DNA of 7,268 nucleotides from an uncultured bacterium (GCA_937877125.1 CALEFQ010000077.1:1-7268), one strand, 5' to 3'; positions 1-6,357 are shown, counted from the first letter of the stretch. Translations and numbers: made by a program. Notes: generated from the sequence alone by a model not told the origin.

Positions 1-30
1 ACCCAAGATTTACCTGAACGAAATCAATAA
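1..30 (+). CDS. possible C-terminal tail of a plus-strand gene entering from the left
   Basis: In frame 1 the first nine codons are open and end in TAA at 28-30, directly before the stem of a terminator with a T-run on the plus strand. A two-way terminator between convergent genes would fit such a gene ending here. Only nine residues are visible, so nothing can be said about function. Frame 2 is also open, but it reads through the terminator stem and stops at 71-73, which is less natural. The call rests mainly on the terminator. Confidence 0.22.
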   Translation, partial: TQDLPERNQ

Positions 31-60
31 AAAGACGCCACGAAAGCGTGGCGTCTTTTT
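29..60. terminator. strong bidirectional intrinsic terminator
   Basis: A perfect 14-bp stem (29-42 with 47-60) closes on a 4-nt AAAG loop. The GC-rich core GACGCCACG/CGTGGCGTC is flanked by an A-run on the left and a T-run (56-61) on the right, so it can act on both strands. It lies 9 nt beyond the stop of the minus-strand zinc-ribbon gene. Confidence 0.9.
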
Positions 61-69
61 TAATCTGCC

Positions 70-1077
70 CTAAAACAGCTTAAACGTCGCGCCCTGAATA
101 TTGTATTTTCCCTTGAATTTTGAGAATTCGTCCTCGATCTTATCTTTCGTGACGACATCTTTTTCCAGCGCCGCATTCATCTCAGCGAATTCCGGCTCGA
201 GAATTTCCTGGTATTTTTTAGTGACCTTGGTTTCATACTCGCTGGTCAATCGTTCAAACTGGGTAAAGCCCGCTTCCAAAGAGACTAAATCTTGATTGGA
301 AATCGAAGCGACTAAATCGCCCAATATTTTCGACATGTCTTTCAATATTTTGATGTCGCTCGAGTGAATATCTTTCAACGCGTCCGGCACGGAAATTTTC
401 TCAAATTGGGCAACCGATTGGTCAAGGACGTATTTCAGTTGGCGAAAAGCCTCTTGAACCTTGGTCATATCGGTCATATTTTCATTACTGCCGGCGGAAC
501 GGGCCAGGTCATCGCCGATTTTTTCCGAAGTCAGGAAATAATTAACAATTTCATAGCGGTGATTTAGATCAGTTGTCAACTGCTGATAAAAATCATGCAG
601 ATCTTTGTCCAAAACTGCCACTTCCCGACTGGCCGTCTGGGCATTGAGCTTGGTGGTGGCCACTTCGACCGCCGCTTTTGTGGCGTTGATACCGTCAACT
701 TCGGTCTGAAGCGCCGCGATATCAGCCTCGGTTTCGCCGGTAGTTTTGTAGCTTAGGGCTTTGTTCAGTTTATTCATGTTATCGACAACCGTCATAAATT
801 CCGGCTGGGTGTTTTTCAGATACTTAGTCACCGCCGCCGAACCGCCAAAAACTCCAGTCAGCCATAGGATCAAAACCACTACTACCGCCGCCACGGCGCC
901 TAAAATAATCCAGAGCATTTTTTTACTTTTCGGCTGCCCGCTGGGAGCTGGCATGGTACCGCTTAGAGGCGCCTGGCCGCCGCCGTTGGATTGAACAGAC
1001 AAAGGCGTGCCGCATTTGCCGCAAAAAGTCTCACCGGACTCAATCGGATCGCCGCATTTGGGACATTTGATAACCAT
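70..1077 (-). CDS. zinc-ribbon, single-TM protein with helical outer domain
   Basis: This 335-aa protein has no enzymatic family that I recognise. Residues 5-22 form a zinc ribbon (C5, C8, C19, C22; CPKCG...CGKCG). A Gly/Pro/Ser-rich linker with a basic end (KSKK, about 50-53) leads to one TM helix at about 54-77, rich in Ala/Val. The basic side precedes the TM, so the ribbon should be cytosolic and residues 80-335 outside. The outer part is almost cysteine-free, charged, and predicted by eye to be long helices, possibly coiled coil. I chose the ATG at 1077 because the ribbon starts three residues later, although no clear Shine-Dalgarno precedes it. A longer reading to 1182 would translate an intergenic repeat. 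It lies 73 nt after the transglutaminase-like gene and probably shares its transcript. Stop TAG. It may be a partner or sensor at the membrane, but this is inference. Confidence 0.85.
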   Translation of the reverse strand: MVIKCPKCGDPIESGETFCGKCGTPLSVQSNGGGQAPLSGTMPAPSGQPKSKKMLWIILGAVAAVVVVLILWLTGVFGGSAAVTKYLKNTQPEFMTVVDNMNKLNKALSYKTTGETEADIAALQTEVDGINATKAAVEVATTKLNAQTASREVAVLDKDLHDFYQQLTTDLNHRYEIVNYFLTSEKIGDDLARSAGSNENMTDMTKVQEAFRQLKYVLDQSVAQFEKISVPDALKDIHSSDIKILKDMSKILGDLVASISNQDLVSLEAGFTQFERLTSEYETKVTKKYQEILEPEFAEMNAALEKDVVTKDKIEDEFSKFKGKYNIQGATFKLF

Positions 1078-1106
1078 ATAATTGAAGTTAAGAATTACTA
1101 TTAGTA

Positions 1107-1142
1107 AGTCAAAAGTCAAAAGTCTATCCATGAACTTTTGAC
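1107..1142. repeat. 7-bp tandem repeat (AGTCAAA) with inverted arm
   Basis: AGTCAAA occurs twice and is followed by AGTC (1107-1124). A reverse-complement copy follows, so GTCAAAAGT (1115-1123) can pair perfectly over 9 bp with ACTTTTGAC (1134-1142) around a 10-nt loop. It lies between the two zinc-ribbon genes. On the minus strand the stem is followed by TTTTGACTT, too weak to call a terminator. It resembles the heptamer-periodic short tandem repeats known from cyanobacteria and other bacteria. Confidence 0.7.
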
Positions 1143-1150
1143 CTAATTTA

Positions 1151-2404
1151 TTACTGTGTCGTCGCTTCGCCGGCGGTTTCACCGAACGGCAAAATCCCGT
1201 TCTGGCGGGCTTTCTTGATATCTATAATCGCTAAAGCATTGCCGCCGTTTTCGGCCCATTCTTGTTCTGCGGTCGCCATCGCCTCCAAAACAGGCGAATC
1301 AAGCATCGTTGTCTCCAAGTGGAAATAATAAGGCGCGCCGGCGTAGGCTTTGACCGCGACCCAAGCATGTCCAGGGATCAAGATAATGACCGGCTCCATA
1401 TCCAGGCTTTCCAGCGCCGCCGCCACCAAAATTGTCGTCTCAATGCACAACCCGCTTTTTTCCATCAAAACCTCTTCCGGCAAACGGATCGCTTGAGCGT
1501 TGGATGTTTGATAGCTTTCGGTCGAAGCAATATATTTTATCTTGTAATAATCCTGCATCGCCGTAAAAATGGACGCCAACTGGCACGCCACCATTGTTTC
1601 GTCGCCGAGGTAACCGACCATCGCCGATTGGCCGCAGATCTGCTGATTGTAATCGGAAGCCTTACGAACCAGTTCTTTCACTTCTTTGTTGTCCTTGGTC
1701 ACCCAGCGGGCAATGTATTCATAGTTTTTGGTGCCGTCCTTGTCGACCCAGACCATATCATTACGCGACAGCGTCCGGATCGGAATGCTCTCGCTGATGA
1801 TAGAACCGCCGTGCTCATCGGTTATTTTCAGTTCAATAAAAGTGTCTTGCGCCTTATCAAGCGGACCGTAAGCTTCTTTCAAAAATGACGGTTTGAAATC
1901 ATGGGGTTTTTCTATCTCACCGACATCGACAGTTTTGGTTTCTTTTTGTGTTATTTTTGGAATTTCCACCGATATATTTACTTTGGTTGACTTGTCAGCT
2001 TTTAGCTTGACCCTGATCAAGCGTTCCGTGGAATTGGGATAAAAAGCAGTCATCAAGGTATCCGCCGTTTCCCACTTTACATCCACCTTAGCATTAGAAA
2101 CGGTGGTTTCGCTTTTCCCGGATTCCGTGCCGGCCGGCCGGTTGCTAAAAACACCGGCAAAAAACAACACTAAAACAACCACCACCGCCGCTAAAACAGC
2201 CAAACCAATCCACCAGCCGGTCATTTTTCGCTTGGCCGCCGGTCGATAAACCGCCGGGGATTGAGGCGCCGGCGGCGGGGTCGGGACCGGCGGTTTCGGT
2301 TGCGAATTAACTGAAGTCGCAGAACCATTAATTGACTGGCCGCAACGCATACAAAACTTTTCATGTTCCGGCATACTGGCGCCGCATTTTGGGCAAGTCT
2401 TCAT
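1151..2404 (-). CDS. zinc-ribbon, single-TM protein with transglutaminase-like domain
   Basis: This is a 417-aa membrane protein. Residues 4-21 form a zinc ribbon (C4, C7, C18, C21). A Pro-rich linker (about 36-56) ends in a basic RPAAKRK patch, followed by a TM helix at about 65-86 very like that of the next gene. The ribbon should be cytosolic and the rest outside. Residues about 110-215 look beta-rich and Ig-like. Residues about 225-400 match the transglutaminase-like/papain-like fold: a Cys motif (SGLCIETT, C320) at the start of a hydrophobic helix, PGHAWVAV (H346), and FHLETT with E364 where Asp is usual. Family members cleave or cross-link peptides, and the substrate here is unknown. 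The start is ATG at 2404, just before the ribbon. An AAGGA lies 11 nt upstream within a hairpin. A promoter lies at 2485-2513. Stop TAA. Confidence 0.88.
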   Translation of the reverse strand: MKTCPKCGASMPEHEKFCMRCGQSINGSATSVNSQPKPPVPTPPPAPQSPAVYRPAAKRKMTGWWIGLAVLAAVVVVLVLFFAGVFSNRPAGTESGKSETTVSNAKVDVKWETADTLMTAFYPNSTERLIRVKLKADKSTKVNISVEIPKITQKETKTVDVGEIEKPHDFKPSFLKEAYGPLDKAQDTFIELKITDEHGGSIISESIPIRTLSRNDMVWVDKDGTKNYEYIARWVTKDNKEVKELVRKASDYNQQICGQSAMVGYLGDETMVACQLASIFTAMQDYYKIKYIASTESYQTSNAQAIRLPEEVLMEKSGLCIETTILVAAALESLDMEPVIILIPGHAWVAVKAYAGAPYYFHLETTMLDSPVLEAMATAEQEWAENGGNALAIIDIKKARQNGILPFGETAGEATTQ

Positions 2405-2415
2405 AAAATTGTTTA

Positions 2416-2441
2416 TCCTTAGCCAAAAGAAACCGCTAAGG
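2416..2441 (-). promoter_or_regulatory. leader hairpin covering the weak Shine-Dalgarno
   Basis: CCTTAGC (2417-2423) and GCTAAGG (2435-2441) form a 7-bp stem with an 11-nt loop in the 5' leader of the transglutaminase-like gene. Its only SD-like stretch, AAGGA on the minus strand (2420-2416), lies largely in the 3' arm and would be hidden when the stem forms. Read on the plus strand, the stem is followed by a T-rich run, so it could also stop antisense transcription. A regulatory role is inference. Confidence 0.4.
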
Positions 2442-2484
2442 TTTTATTTTTGTTTAAAAATTGATTTTTATTTCTGTTGCTATT

Positions 2485-2513
2485 ATTATAGCAGATTTTT
2501 ACAATCCACGCAA
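2485..2513 (-). promoter_or_regulatory. sigma70-type extended -10 promoter for the zinc-ribbon pair
   Basis: On the minus strand there is a perfect TATAAT (2490-2485) preceded by TGC, giving an extended -10. A 17-nt spacer separates it from TTGCGT (2513-2508) as a weak -35. Transcription would start near 2478, giving a leader of about 74 nt before the ATG at 2404. It lies downstream of the valS terminator, as expected for an independent unit. Confidence 0.65.
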
Positions 2514-2523
2514 TCGCAATAAA

Positions 2524-2551
2524 AATAGCTAAGATATATTTCTTAGCTATT
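2524..2551 (-). terminator. intrinsic terminator of valS
   Basis: A perfect 11-bp stem (AATAGCTAAGA, 2524-2534, with TCTTAGCTATT, 2541-2551) has a 6-nt loop. On the minus strand it runs into TTTTTATT. It starts 19 nt after the valS stop codon. The stem is AT-rich, so efficiency is uncertain, but the position and T-run fit. Confidence 0.7.
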
Positions 2552-2570
2552 CTATGCGGCAACGCCTTGA

Positions 2571-4955
2571 TTATTTTATGCTTTTTACCCGCATCGCTTG
2601 TCGGACAAACTCCGCGTAAGGAGAAAAAGCGTCATGGGCAATAAACTTTTTGAGTGTCGGATCCGAAACCGCGTATTCATCCAGCTCTTTGGCGACCGAT
2701 ATTTTATGGTCCGCCTTATATTTTTTAATTTCGTCAACCAAGGCCAGAACCTGGCCGAACGGCAATAATTCCGCTGACGGCATCTGCCACGTTCCTAAAT
2801 TTTTCGGCCAACAGGTCAGATGCAGGCTTTTTTCCTTTTCTGAAGCTCGATATAAAAACTGATAAATTTCTTCGGTTATAAAAGGGATAATCGGAGCATA
2901 CAGTTTCAGGATAGCCAGAAAAACCTGGTACAAAACCTGTCGGGCGGCCGCCTGCGATTTAGCATCCGTGCCATAAAGTCGATATTTGATGAATTCCAAA
3001 TAGCGATCGGTGAAATCATGCCAGAAAAAGCGATCAATCGCCTCGAGGGCCTGCGTGTAATTATAAGCGGCAAAAGCCTGATCCGCGGTTTCTATCGTCC
3101 GTCGCAATTGGTCCAATATCCAACGATCGACCGGCTGCCGATCAGTCAATTTCGCCGGCACCGTATTTTTTAAGTGCAGGGCACAAAATTTTCCGGCGTT
3201 CCAAAGCTTGGTCACCAGCCGTTTTCCGACTTTTACTTCTTCTTCGCGGTAACTGTGGTCAGTGCCCGGGGTGGAGCCGGCCGCCCAATAGCGATACGCA
3301 TCCACGCCAAATTTATCAAAAACATCTTTCGGCTTGATCACATTGCCCTTGCTCTTGCTCATCTTTTTGCCGTGGGGATCCAGAACCCAGCCGCTAATCA
3401 TGACGTCGCTAAACGGCTGTTTCTGTAATTGCATCTGTGTGCGCACTACTGTCTTGAAAAGCCAGAAGGTAATAATATCATGAGCCTGCGGCCGCAGATT
3501 CATCGGCAGTAAATCTTTCTTGACCCCGCGCTCCCGCGCCAGCTCATTGACAATTCGCGGCGTGAGACAAGAAGTCGCCCAGGTATCAAGCACGTCAGTT
3601 TCCGGCTTAAATTCATCATGGCCGCATTTCGGACACCGAGCCACCCCCGGCTTGTCCTTCAGCGGATCAATCGGCAAATCTTTTTCGTCCGGCAAAATTA
3701 TCTCGCCACATTTGGCGCAGTACCATACCGGGAAAGGAATACCATAATAAATCTGGCGCGAAATGCACCAATCCCATTGCAAACCCTTAACCCAGTTCTC
3801 ATAGCGGTTGAACATGTGCTGGGGCTGCCAATTAAGCTGTTTACCCCAAGCCAGCATCTGGTCGCGCAGATCCAAATATTTTATAAACCACTGTTTGGAC
3901 CGAATGAATTCAATTTCCGTCCCGCAGCGTTCGTGGACATTGACGGCATGAACGATATCTTTCTGCTTCGTCAATAAGTTTTTCGCCTTCATCTCGGCGA
4001 TAATTTTTTCCCGCGCCTCACGGATAGACAAGCCTTGATAAACCTGGGCCAGTTCGGTCATTTTTCCGTCCGCGCCGATGGCTACCTTGATCGGCAATTT
4101 ATAGGCTTTCTGCCATTCCATATCCGTCTGGTCGCCGAAAGTACAGCACATCACGATCCCCGTGCCTTTTTCCATATCGACGCGGCGGTCGGCCAAGACC
4201 GGTACCGTGAAACCAAAGAGCGGAACAGTCGCTTGTTTGCCTTTCAATGATTGATAACGCTTGTCATCGGGATGGTAGAAAACCGCCACGCACGCCGGCA
4301 ATAATTCCGGACGAGTGGTGGAAATAATCAAATCTTTCCCGGCAACCTTGAAAACAATGTCATTGAAAATTGACGGCAGTTCGCGGTCTTCGCATTCCAC
4401 TTGAGAGATAGCCGTCCGGCACTTGGGGCAATACATGCCCGGCGCTTCCTGCCGGTAAACGCGATTTTTCCGAAACAAATCAAGGAATGCCGACTGGCTA
4501 ATCCGCCGACAGCGTTCGTTGATCGTCGTATAGTAAAGAGAAAAATCACAGCTCAGCCCGACCCTCTTAAAATCATGCAAGTACTCGGGACGTAGTTCTT
4601 TTTCCAGAGTCTGCAAAACCAATTCCACAAATTTCTCCCGTCCCAGGGAAACAGCCCGCACTTTCTTTTCTTTCTCGATCAAGAGCTGCGTCGCCAAGCC
4701 GTTATCATCCGTGCCGAAGGGATACAAAACATTCTCCCCCTTCATTCGCCGGTAGCGGGCGATCATATCGGCATGGGCGAATGAAAAGGCGTGCCCGATA
4801 TGCATCCGGCCCGAGACCGTCGGCGGCGGGTTATCAATCGAATAAACAGGCCGGCGCTCATCCGGCTTAAACTCAAAAATCTTCTCGGTTTCCCAGAATT
4901 TTTGCCAATAAGATTCGCGCGTGGCGAAGTCGTAATGTTTGGGGAGTTCGGACAT
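2571..4955 (-). CDS. valS: valyl-tRNA synthetase, type 2 (archaeal-like)
   Basis: This cytoplasmic class Ia synthetase charges tRNA-Val using ATP and edits misactivated threonine. The 794 aa are intact. They include PPPTVSG then HIGH (52-55), GTDDNGL (81-87), and a CxxC (C176, C179) followed by AISQVECE. The CP1 editing domain spans about 190-340, with STTRPE (212-217) and FGDQTDMEW (273-281). CISRQIYYGIPFPVW is followed by a zinc knuckle (C413, C416, C441, C444), then DVLDTWATSCLTP (454-466), KMSKS (531-535) and a helical anticodon-binding domain (about 605-760). TVSG, DDNGL and DTWATS point to the archaeal-type lineage rather than the standard bacterial one. The C-terminal coiled-coil arm of standard bacterial ValS is absent, and at 794 aa it is short for the family. 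I chose the ATG at 4955, since the upstream TTG (4988) adds a hydrophobic non-conserved stub. No clear Shine-Dalgarno is seen. Stop TAA. Confidence 0.97.
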   Translation of the reverse strand: MSELPKHYDFATRESYWQKFWETEKIFEFKPDERRPVYSIDNPPPTVSGRMHIGHAFSFAHADMIARYRRMKGENVLYPFGTDDNGLATQLLIEKEKKVRAVSLGREKFVELVLQTLEKELRPEYLHDFKRVGLSCDFSLYYTTINERCRRISQSAFLDLFRKNRVYRQEAPGMYCPKCRTAISQVECEDRELPSIFNDIVFKVAGKDLIISTTRPELLPACVAVFYHPDDKRYQSLKGKQATVPLFGFTVPVLADRRVDMEKGTGIVMCCTFGDQTDMEWQKAYKLPIKVAIGADGKMTELAQVYQGLSIREAREKIIAEMKAKNLLTKQKDIVHAVNVHERCGTEIEFIRSKQWFIKYLDLRDQMLAWGKQLNWQPQHMFNRYENWVKGLQWDWCISRQIYYGIPFPVWYCAKCGEIILPDEKDLPIDPLKDKPGVARCPKCGHDEFKPETDVLDTWATSCLTPRIVNELARERGVKKDLLPMNLRPQAHDIITFWLFKTVVRTQMQLQKQPFSDVMISGWVLDPHGKKMSKSKGNVIKPKDVFDKFGVDAYRYWAAGSTPGTDHSYREEEVKVGKRLVTKLWNAGKFCALHLKNTVPAKLTDRQPVDRWILDQLRRTIETADQAFAAYNYTQALEAIDRFFWHDFTDRYLEFIKYRLYGTDAKSQAAARQVLYQVFLAILKLYAPIIPFITEEIYQFLYRASEKEKSLHLTCWPKNLGTWQMPSAELLPFGQVLALVDEIKKYKADHKISVAKELDEYAVSDPTLKKFIAHDAFSPYAEFVRQAMRVKSIK

Positions 4956-4966
4956 AAGCTGACGAC

Positions 4967-4995
4967 ATCTTAACAGAAATAAGGCCAAGTAACAA
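4967..4995 (-). promoter_or_regulatory. possible valS promoter, near-leaderless
   Basis: On the minus strand TTGTTA (4995-4990) and TAAGAT (4972-4967) are separated by 17 nt. Transcription would begin near 4960, only about 5 nt before the chosen ATG, which would explain the missing Shine-Dalgarno. The -35 lies inside the heptamer repeat. Both boxes match the consensus only partly, so this is tentative. Confidence 0.3.
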
Positions 4996-5068
4996 GTAAC
5001 AGGTTACAAGTATCAGATAATTATTTCCTCTTTATTCCTTGTTACCTGTCCCCTGTTACCTGTTAATT
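4988..5068. repeat. inverted pair of 7-bp-periodic repeats (AGTAACA type)
   Basis: The left array has four heptamers (AGTAACA twice, GGTTACA, AGTATCA; 4988-5015). The right array has heptamers of the complementary type (TTGTTAC, CTGTCCC, CTGTTAC, CTGTTAA; 5039-5066). The arms 4987-5003 and 5052-5068 can pair at about 15 of 17 positions, and an alternative inner pairing exists (5002-5010 with 5038-5046, 8 of 9). It fills the gap between the orphan gene's terminator and valS. There are no unique spacers, so it is not a CRISPR. Confidence 0.75.
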
Positions 5069-5077
5069 TAAATAAAA

Positions 5078-5103
5078 AAGCCGGAAAGTTTCCTTCCCGG
5101 CTT
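5078..5103 (-). terminator. intrinsic terminator of the 309-aa gene
   Basis: On the minus strand an 11-bp stem (AAGCCGGGAAG with CTTTCCGGCTT, including one G-T wobble) is capped by a GAAA tetraloop and followed by TTTTTTATTT. It begins 21 nt after the stop codon of the upstream gene. The plus strand lacks a T-run beyond 5103, so it acts in one direction. Confidence 0.9.
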
Positions 5104-5124
5104 CGATCATCTTACCTTTAAGAG

Positions 5125-6054
5125 TTAGGCGATCCCGCACTTCTTTGGCGGGGGTTCTTGGGTTTCTCGATAGATTCTATCAATTCCCTGGAAATCTGCT
5201 GGCACCTCCCGTTTCTCCAGTTCTTGATACTTATCGGTTAACCCACAATTTGTTCCTGACAGAACACGGCTCATTTGTTGAATCAGCCATCTCCGGATAT
5301 CGCCTCCATCACGCGACCTGACAAAGCGGCGTGTCAGCGCAATGGCCGTCACGGCTTCATCCGCGACTTTCGCCAACTCCTCAAACCGACTATGCCAAAA
5401 AGTTCCTGCCTCCTCGACACTGCGGAGCTGGGACAATACCGTTTCAATAGTCGAATCCAGGTCATAACGATGCGCTCTAGTTTTTTGCCAGTGCAACAAG
5501 GCGAAAAACTGCCGGATTGACAAGTCCACTTTTTGACCCGAAGTGAATTGACAGCACACCCGCGAGCTCCGGTGACTCGCCTTGACCGAGCGCAAGGCGT
5601 GATGATCGATCCACACATCCCGAAATATCGTCCGCCGGAACAATCCGCCCCAGGGAATGATCAGCCAACACTCGACTTCATCCTTAGGCTTCGGCGCCCT
5701 GTAAGGCTTGTCCACGATGACCTGCGAACCATCAGATTTTAGCCCGAACCAGCGCGTGTGTCCGAGAATATTAGCTTTCACGAGATGTTCCAGGCCACGC
5801 TTCAAGCTCCAACCACTTGGCAGATTCAAATAAGGAACAGCGCCGATAATCAGAATGGCTGGGAGTCCGATAAAGAGCACTGCCGCCACGCCAAAAGACA
5901 TGTTCTCGGGAAAGAGACTGTCCTGACAGAACCAAAAGACGGAAACAATAATACCCAACCAAAATAGCAAACCGAAAACTGTCGCGGCATGGAAAGGTTT
6001 GAAGTCCTCTTTTCCATCACGCCATTCTTTTTCACAATCTACGAAATAACCCAT
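5125..6054 (-). CDS. orphan two-TM membrane protein, 309 aa
   Basis: I do not recognise this family. After a charged 20-residue N-terminus (WRDGKEDFKP), two hydrophobic helices at about 22-43 and 53-74 form a hairpin with a short acidic loop. The remaining approximately 235 residues are soluble and basic, mixed alpha/beta at about 90-190 (Trp-rich, with WLIIPWGG at 130-137) and then mostly helical, ending PPPKKCGIA. With a short charged N-terminus and two TMs, the large domain is probably cytosolic. The start is set by a clear AAAGGAG (6067-6061) 6 nt before the ATG at 6054. A TTG at 6060 would abut that site and is rejected. It is a single-gene unit with its own terminator, and a promoter is suggested at 6178-6206. 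Stop TAA. The length, SD and terminator make the gene convincing, but its function is unknown. Confidence 0.82.
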   Translation of the reverse strand: MGYFVDCEKEWRDGKEDFKPFHAATVFGLLFWLGIIVSVFWFCQDSLFPENMSFGVAAVLFIGLPAILIIGAVPYLNLPSGWSLKRGLEHLVKANILGHTRWFGLKSDGSQVIVDKPYRAPKPKDEVECWLIIPWGGLFRRTIFRDVWIDHHALRSVKASHRSSRVCCQFTSGQKVDLSIRQFFALLHWQKTRAHRYDLDSTIETVLSQLRSVEEAGTFWHSRFEELAKVADEAVTAIALTRRFVRSRDGGDIRRWLIQQMSRVLSGTNCGLTDKYQELEKREVPADFQGIDRIYRETQEPPPKKCGIA

Positions 6055-6149
6055 AACCAACTCCTTTCCGATGTGCCTCGGGCAAATGGGTAGCGCGGCG
6101 AAACGGCCTATCCTCCGATATCCGTCCGGCCCGCTAAGGAAAAAGAACG

Positions 6150-6170
6150 CGCTTGAGACCCTCCCAAGCG
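6150..6170 (-). other. terminator-like hairpin in the leader region
   Basis: On the minus strand CGCTTGGGA and TCTCAAGCG form a 9-bp stem (one G-T wobble) around GGG, followed by CGTTCTTTTT. It looks like an intrinsic terminator or attenuator. It sits about 100 nt upstream of the 309-aa gene and immediately after the predicted start of its transcript. It may regulate that transcript or end a short upstream RNA. Confidence 0.45.
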
Positions 6171-6177
6171 ACTGGTA

Positions 6178-6206
6178 ATCCTAGCAAAACAGGGCGAAGA
6201 GATCAA
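6178..6206 (-). promoter_or_regulatory. candidate promoter for the 309-aa gene
   Basis: On the minus strand TTGATC (6206-6201), a 17-nt spacer, and TAGGAT (6183-6178) preceded by TGC make a plausible extended -10 promoter. Transcription would begin near 6171, giving a leader of about 117 nt that opens with the hairpin at 6150-6170. Confidence 0.45.
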
Positions 6207-6288
6207 GAAAAAACGAAAACCTTCCCAGAAACCCCGACCGATTAAAATTAACCCGAAACGCACTCAATCTTTTTTGGAAAAATTATAA

Positions 6289-6329
6289 GGCCTTTAGCCA
6301 TTGACGAAAAGGCCGAAAGAAAATAGGAT
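6289..6329 (+). promoter_or_regulatory. promoter with operator-like inverted repeat for the 55-aa gene
   Basis: TTGACG (6301-6306), a 17-nt spacer and TAGGAT (6324-6329) make a good sigma70-type promoter. The start would fall near 6336, about 11 nt before the Shine-Dalgarno. GGCCTTT (6289-6295) and AAAGGCC (6308-6314) are perfect inverted repeats bracketing the -35 box, where a repressor could bind. The binding role is inference. Confidence 0.5.
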
Positions 6330-6357
6330 GAGATATCACTATCCCCAGGAGGAAAAT

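Larger units (their letters stand above)
6071..6288 (+). pseudogene. possible frameshifted plus-strand gene remnant
   Basis: An ATG at 6071 opens a frame ending ...KKNALETLPSDW at a TAA (6176-6178). A second frame, open from 6157 without any start codon at its head, continues with ILAKQGEEIKKKRKPSQK and a Lys/Pro-rich tail to TAA at 6286-6288. Loss of one base near 6176 would join them into one protein of about 72 aa with a basic tail. The A-rich, T-poor plus strand at 6184-6265 fits former Lys-rich coding sequence. No Shine-Dalgarno precedes the ATG, which overlaps the leader of the minus-strand gene. This is weakly supported and could be chance. Confidence 0.25.

Noticed and set aside
1078..1182. 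N-terminal extension of the first zinc-ribbon gene
   Set aside because: It would translate the heptamer repeat and overlap the end of the upstream gene; the zinc ribbon begins right after the internal ATG at 1077.
1262..1888. 208-aa open frame on the plus strand
   Set aside because: It is fully antisense to the transglutaminase-like gene, has an Arg/His-rich composition, and lacks a ribosome site or family motif.
3618..3977. 119-aa plus-strand frame and other short frames inside valS
   Set aside because: They are antisense or out of frame to the intact valS coding region and have no signals of their own.
4988..5068. CRISPR-like array
   Set aside because: The units are 7 bp, contiguous and without unique spacers, and the second half is inverted.
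6055..6140. Riboswitch or tRNA-like fold in the GC-rich leader of the 309-aa gene
   Set aside because: Several short pairings are possible, but no known riboswitch core or cloverleaf with an anticodon arm could be assembled.
6301..6357. TTG start adding 19 residues to the 55-aa protein
   Set aside because: The TTG is part of the TTGACG -35 box and has no ribosome site, whereas the ATG at 6358 has AGGAGG 5 nt upstream.
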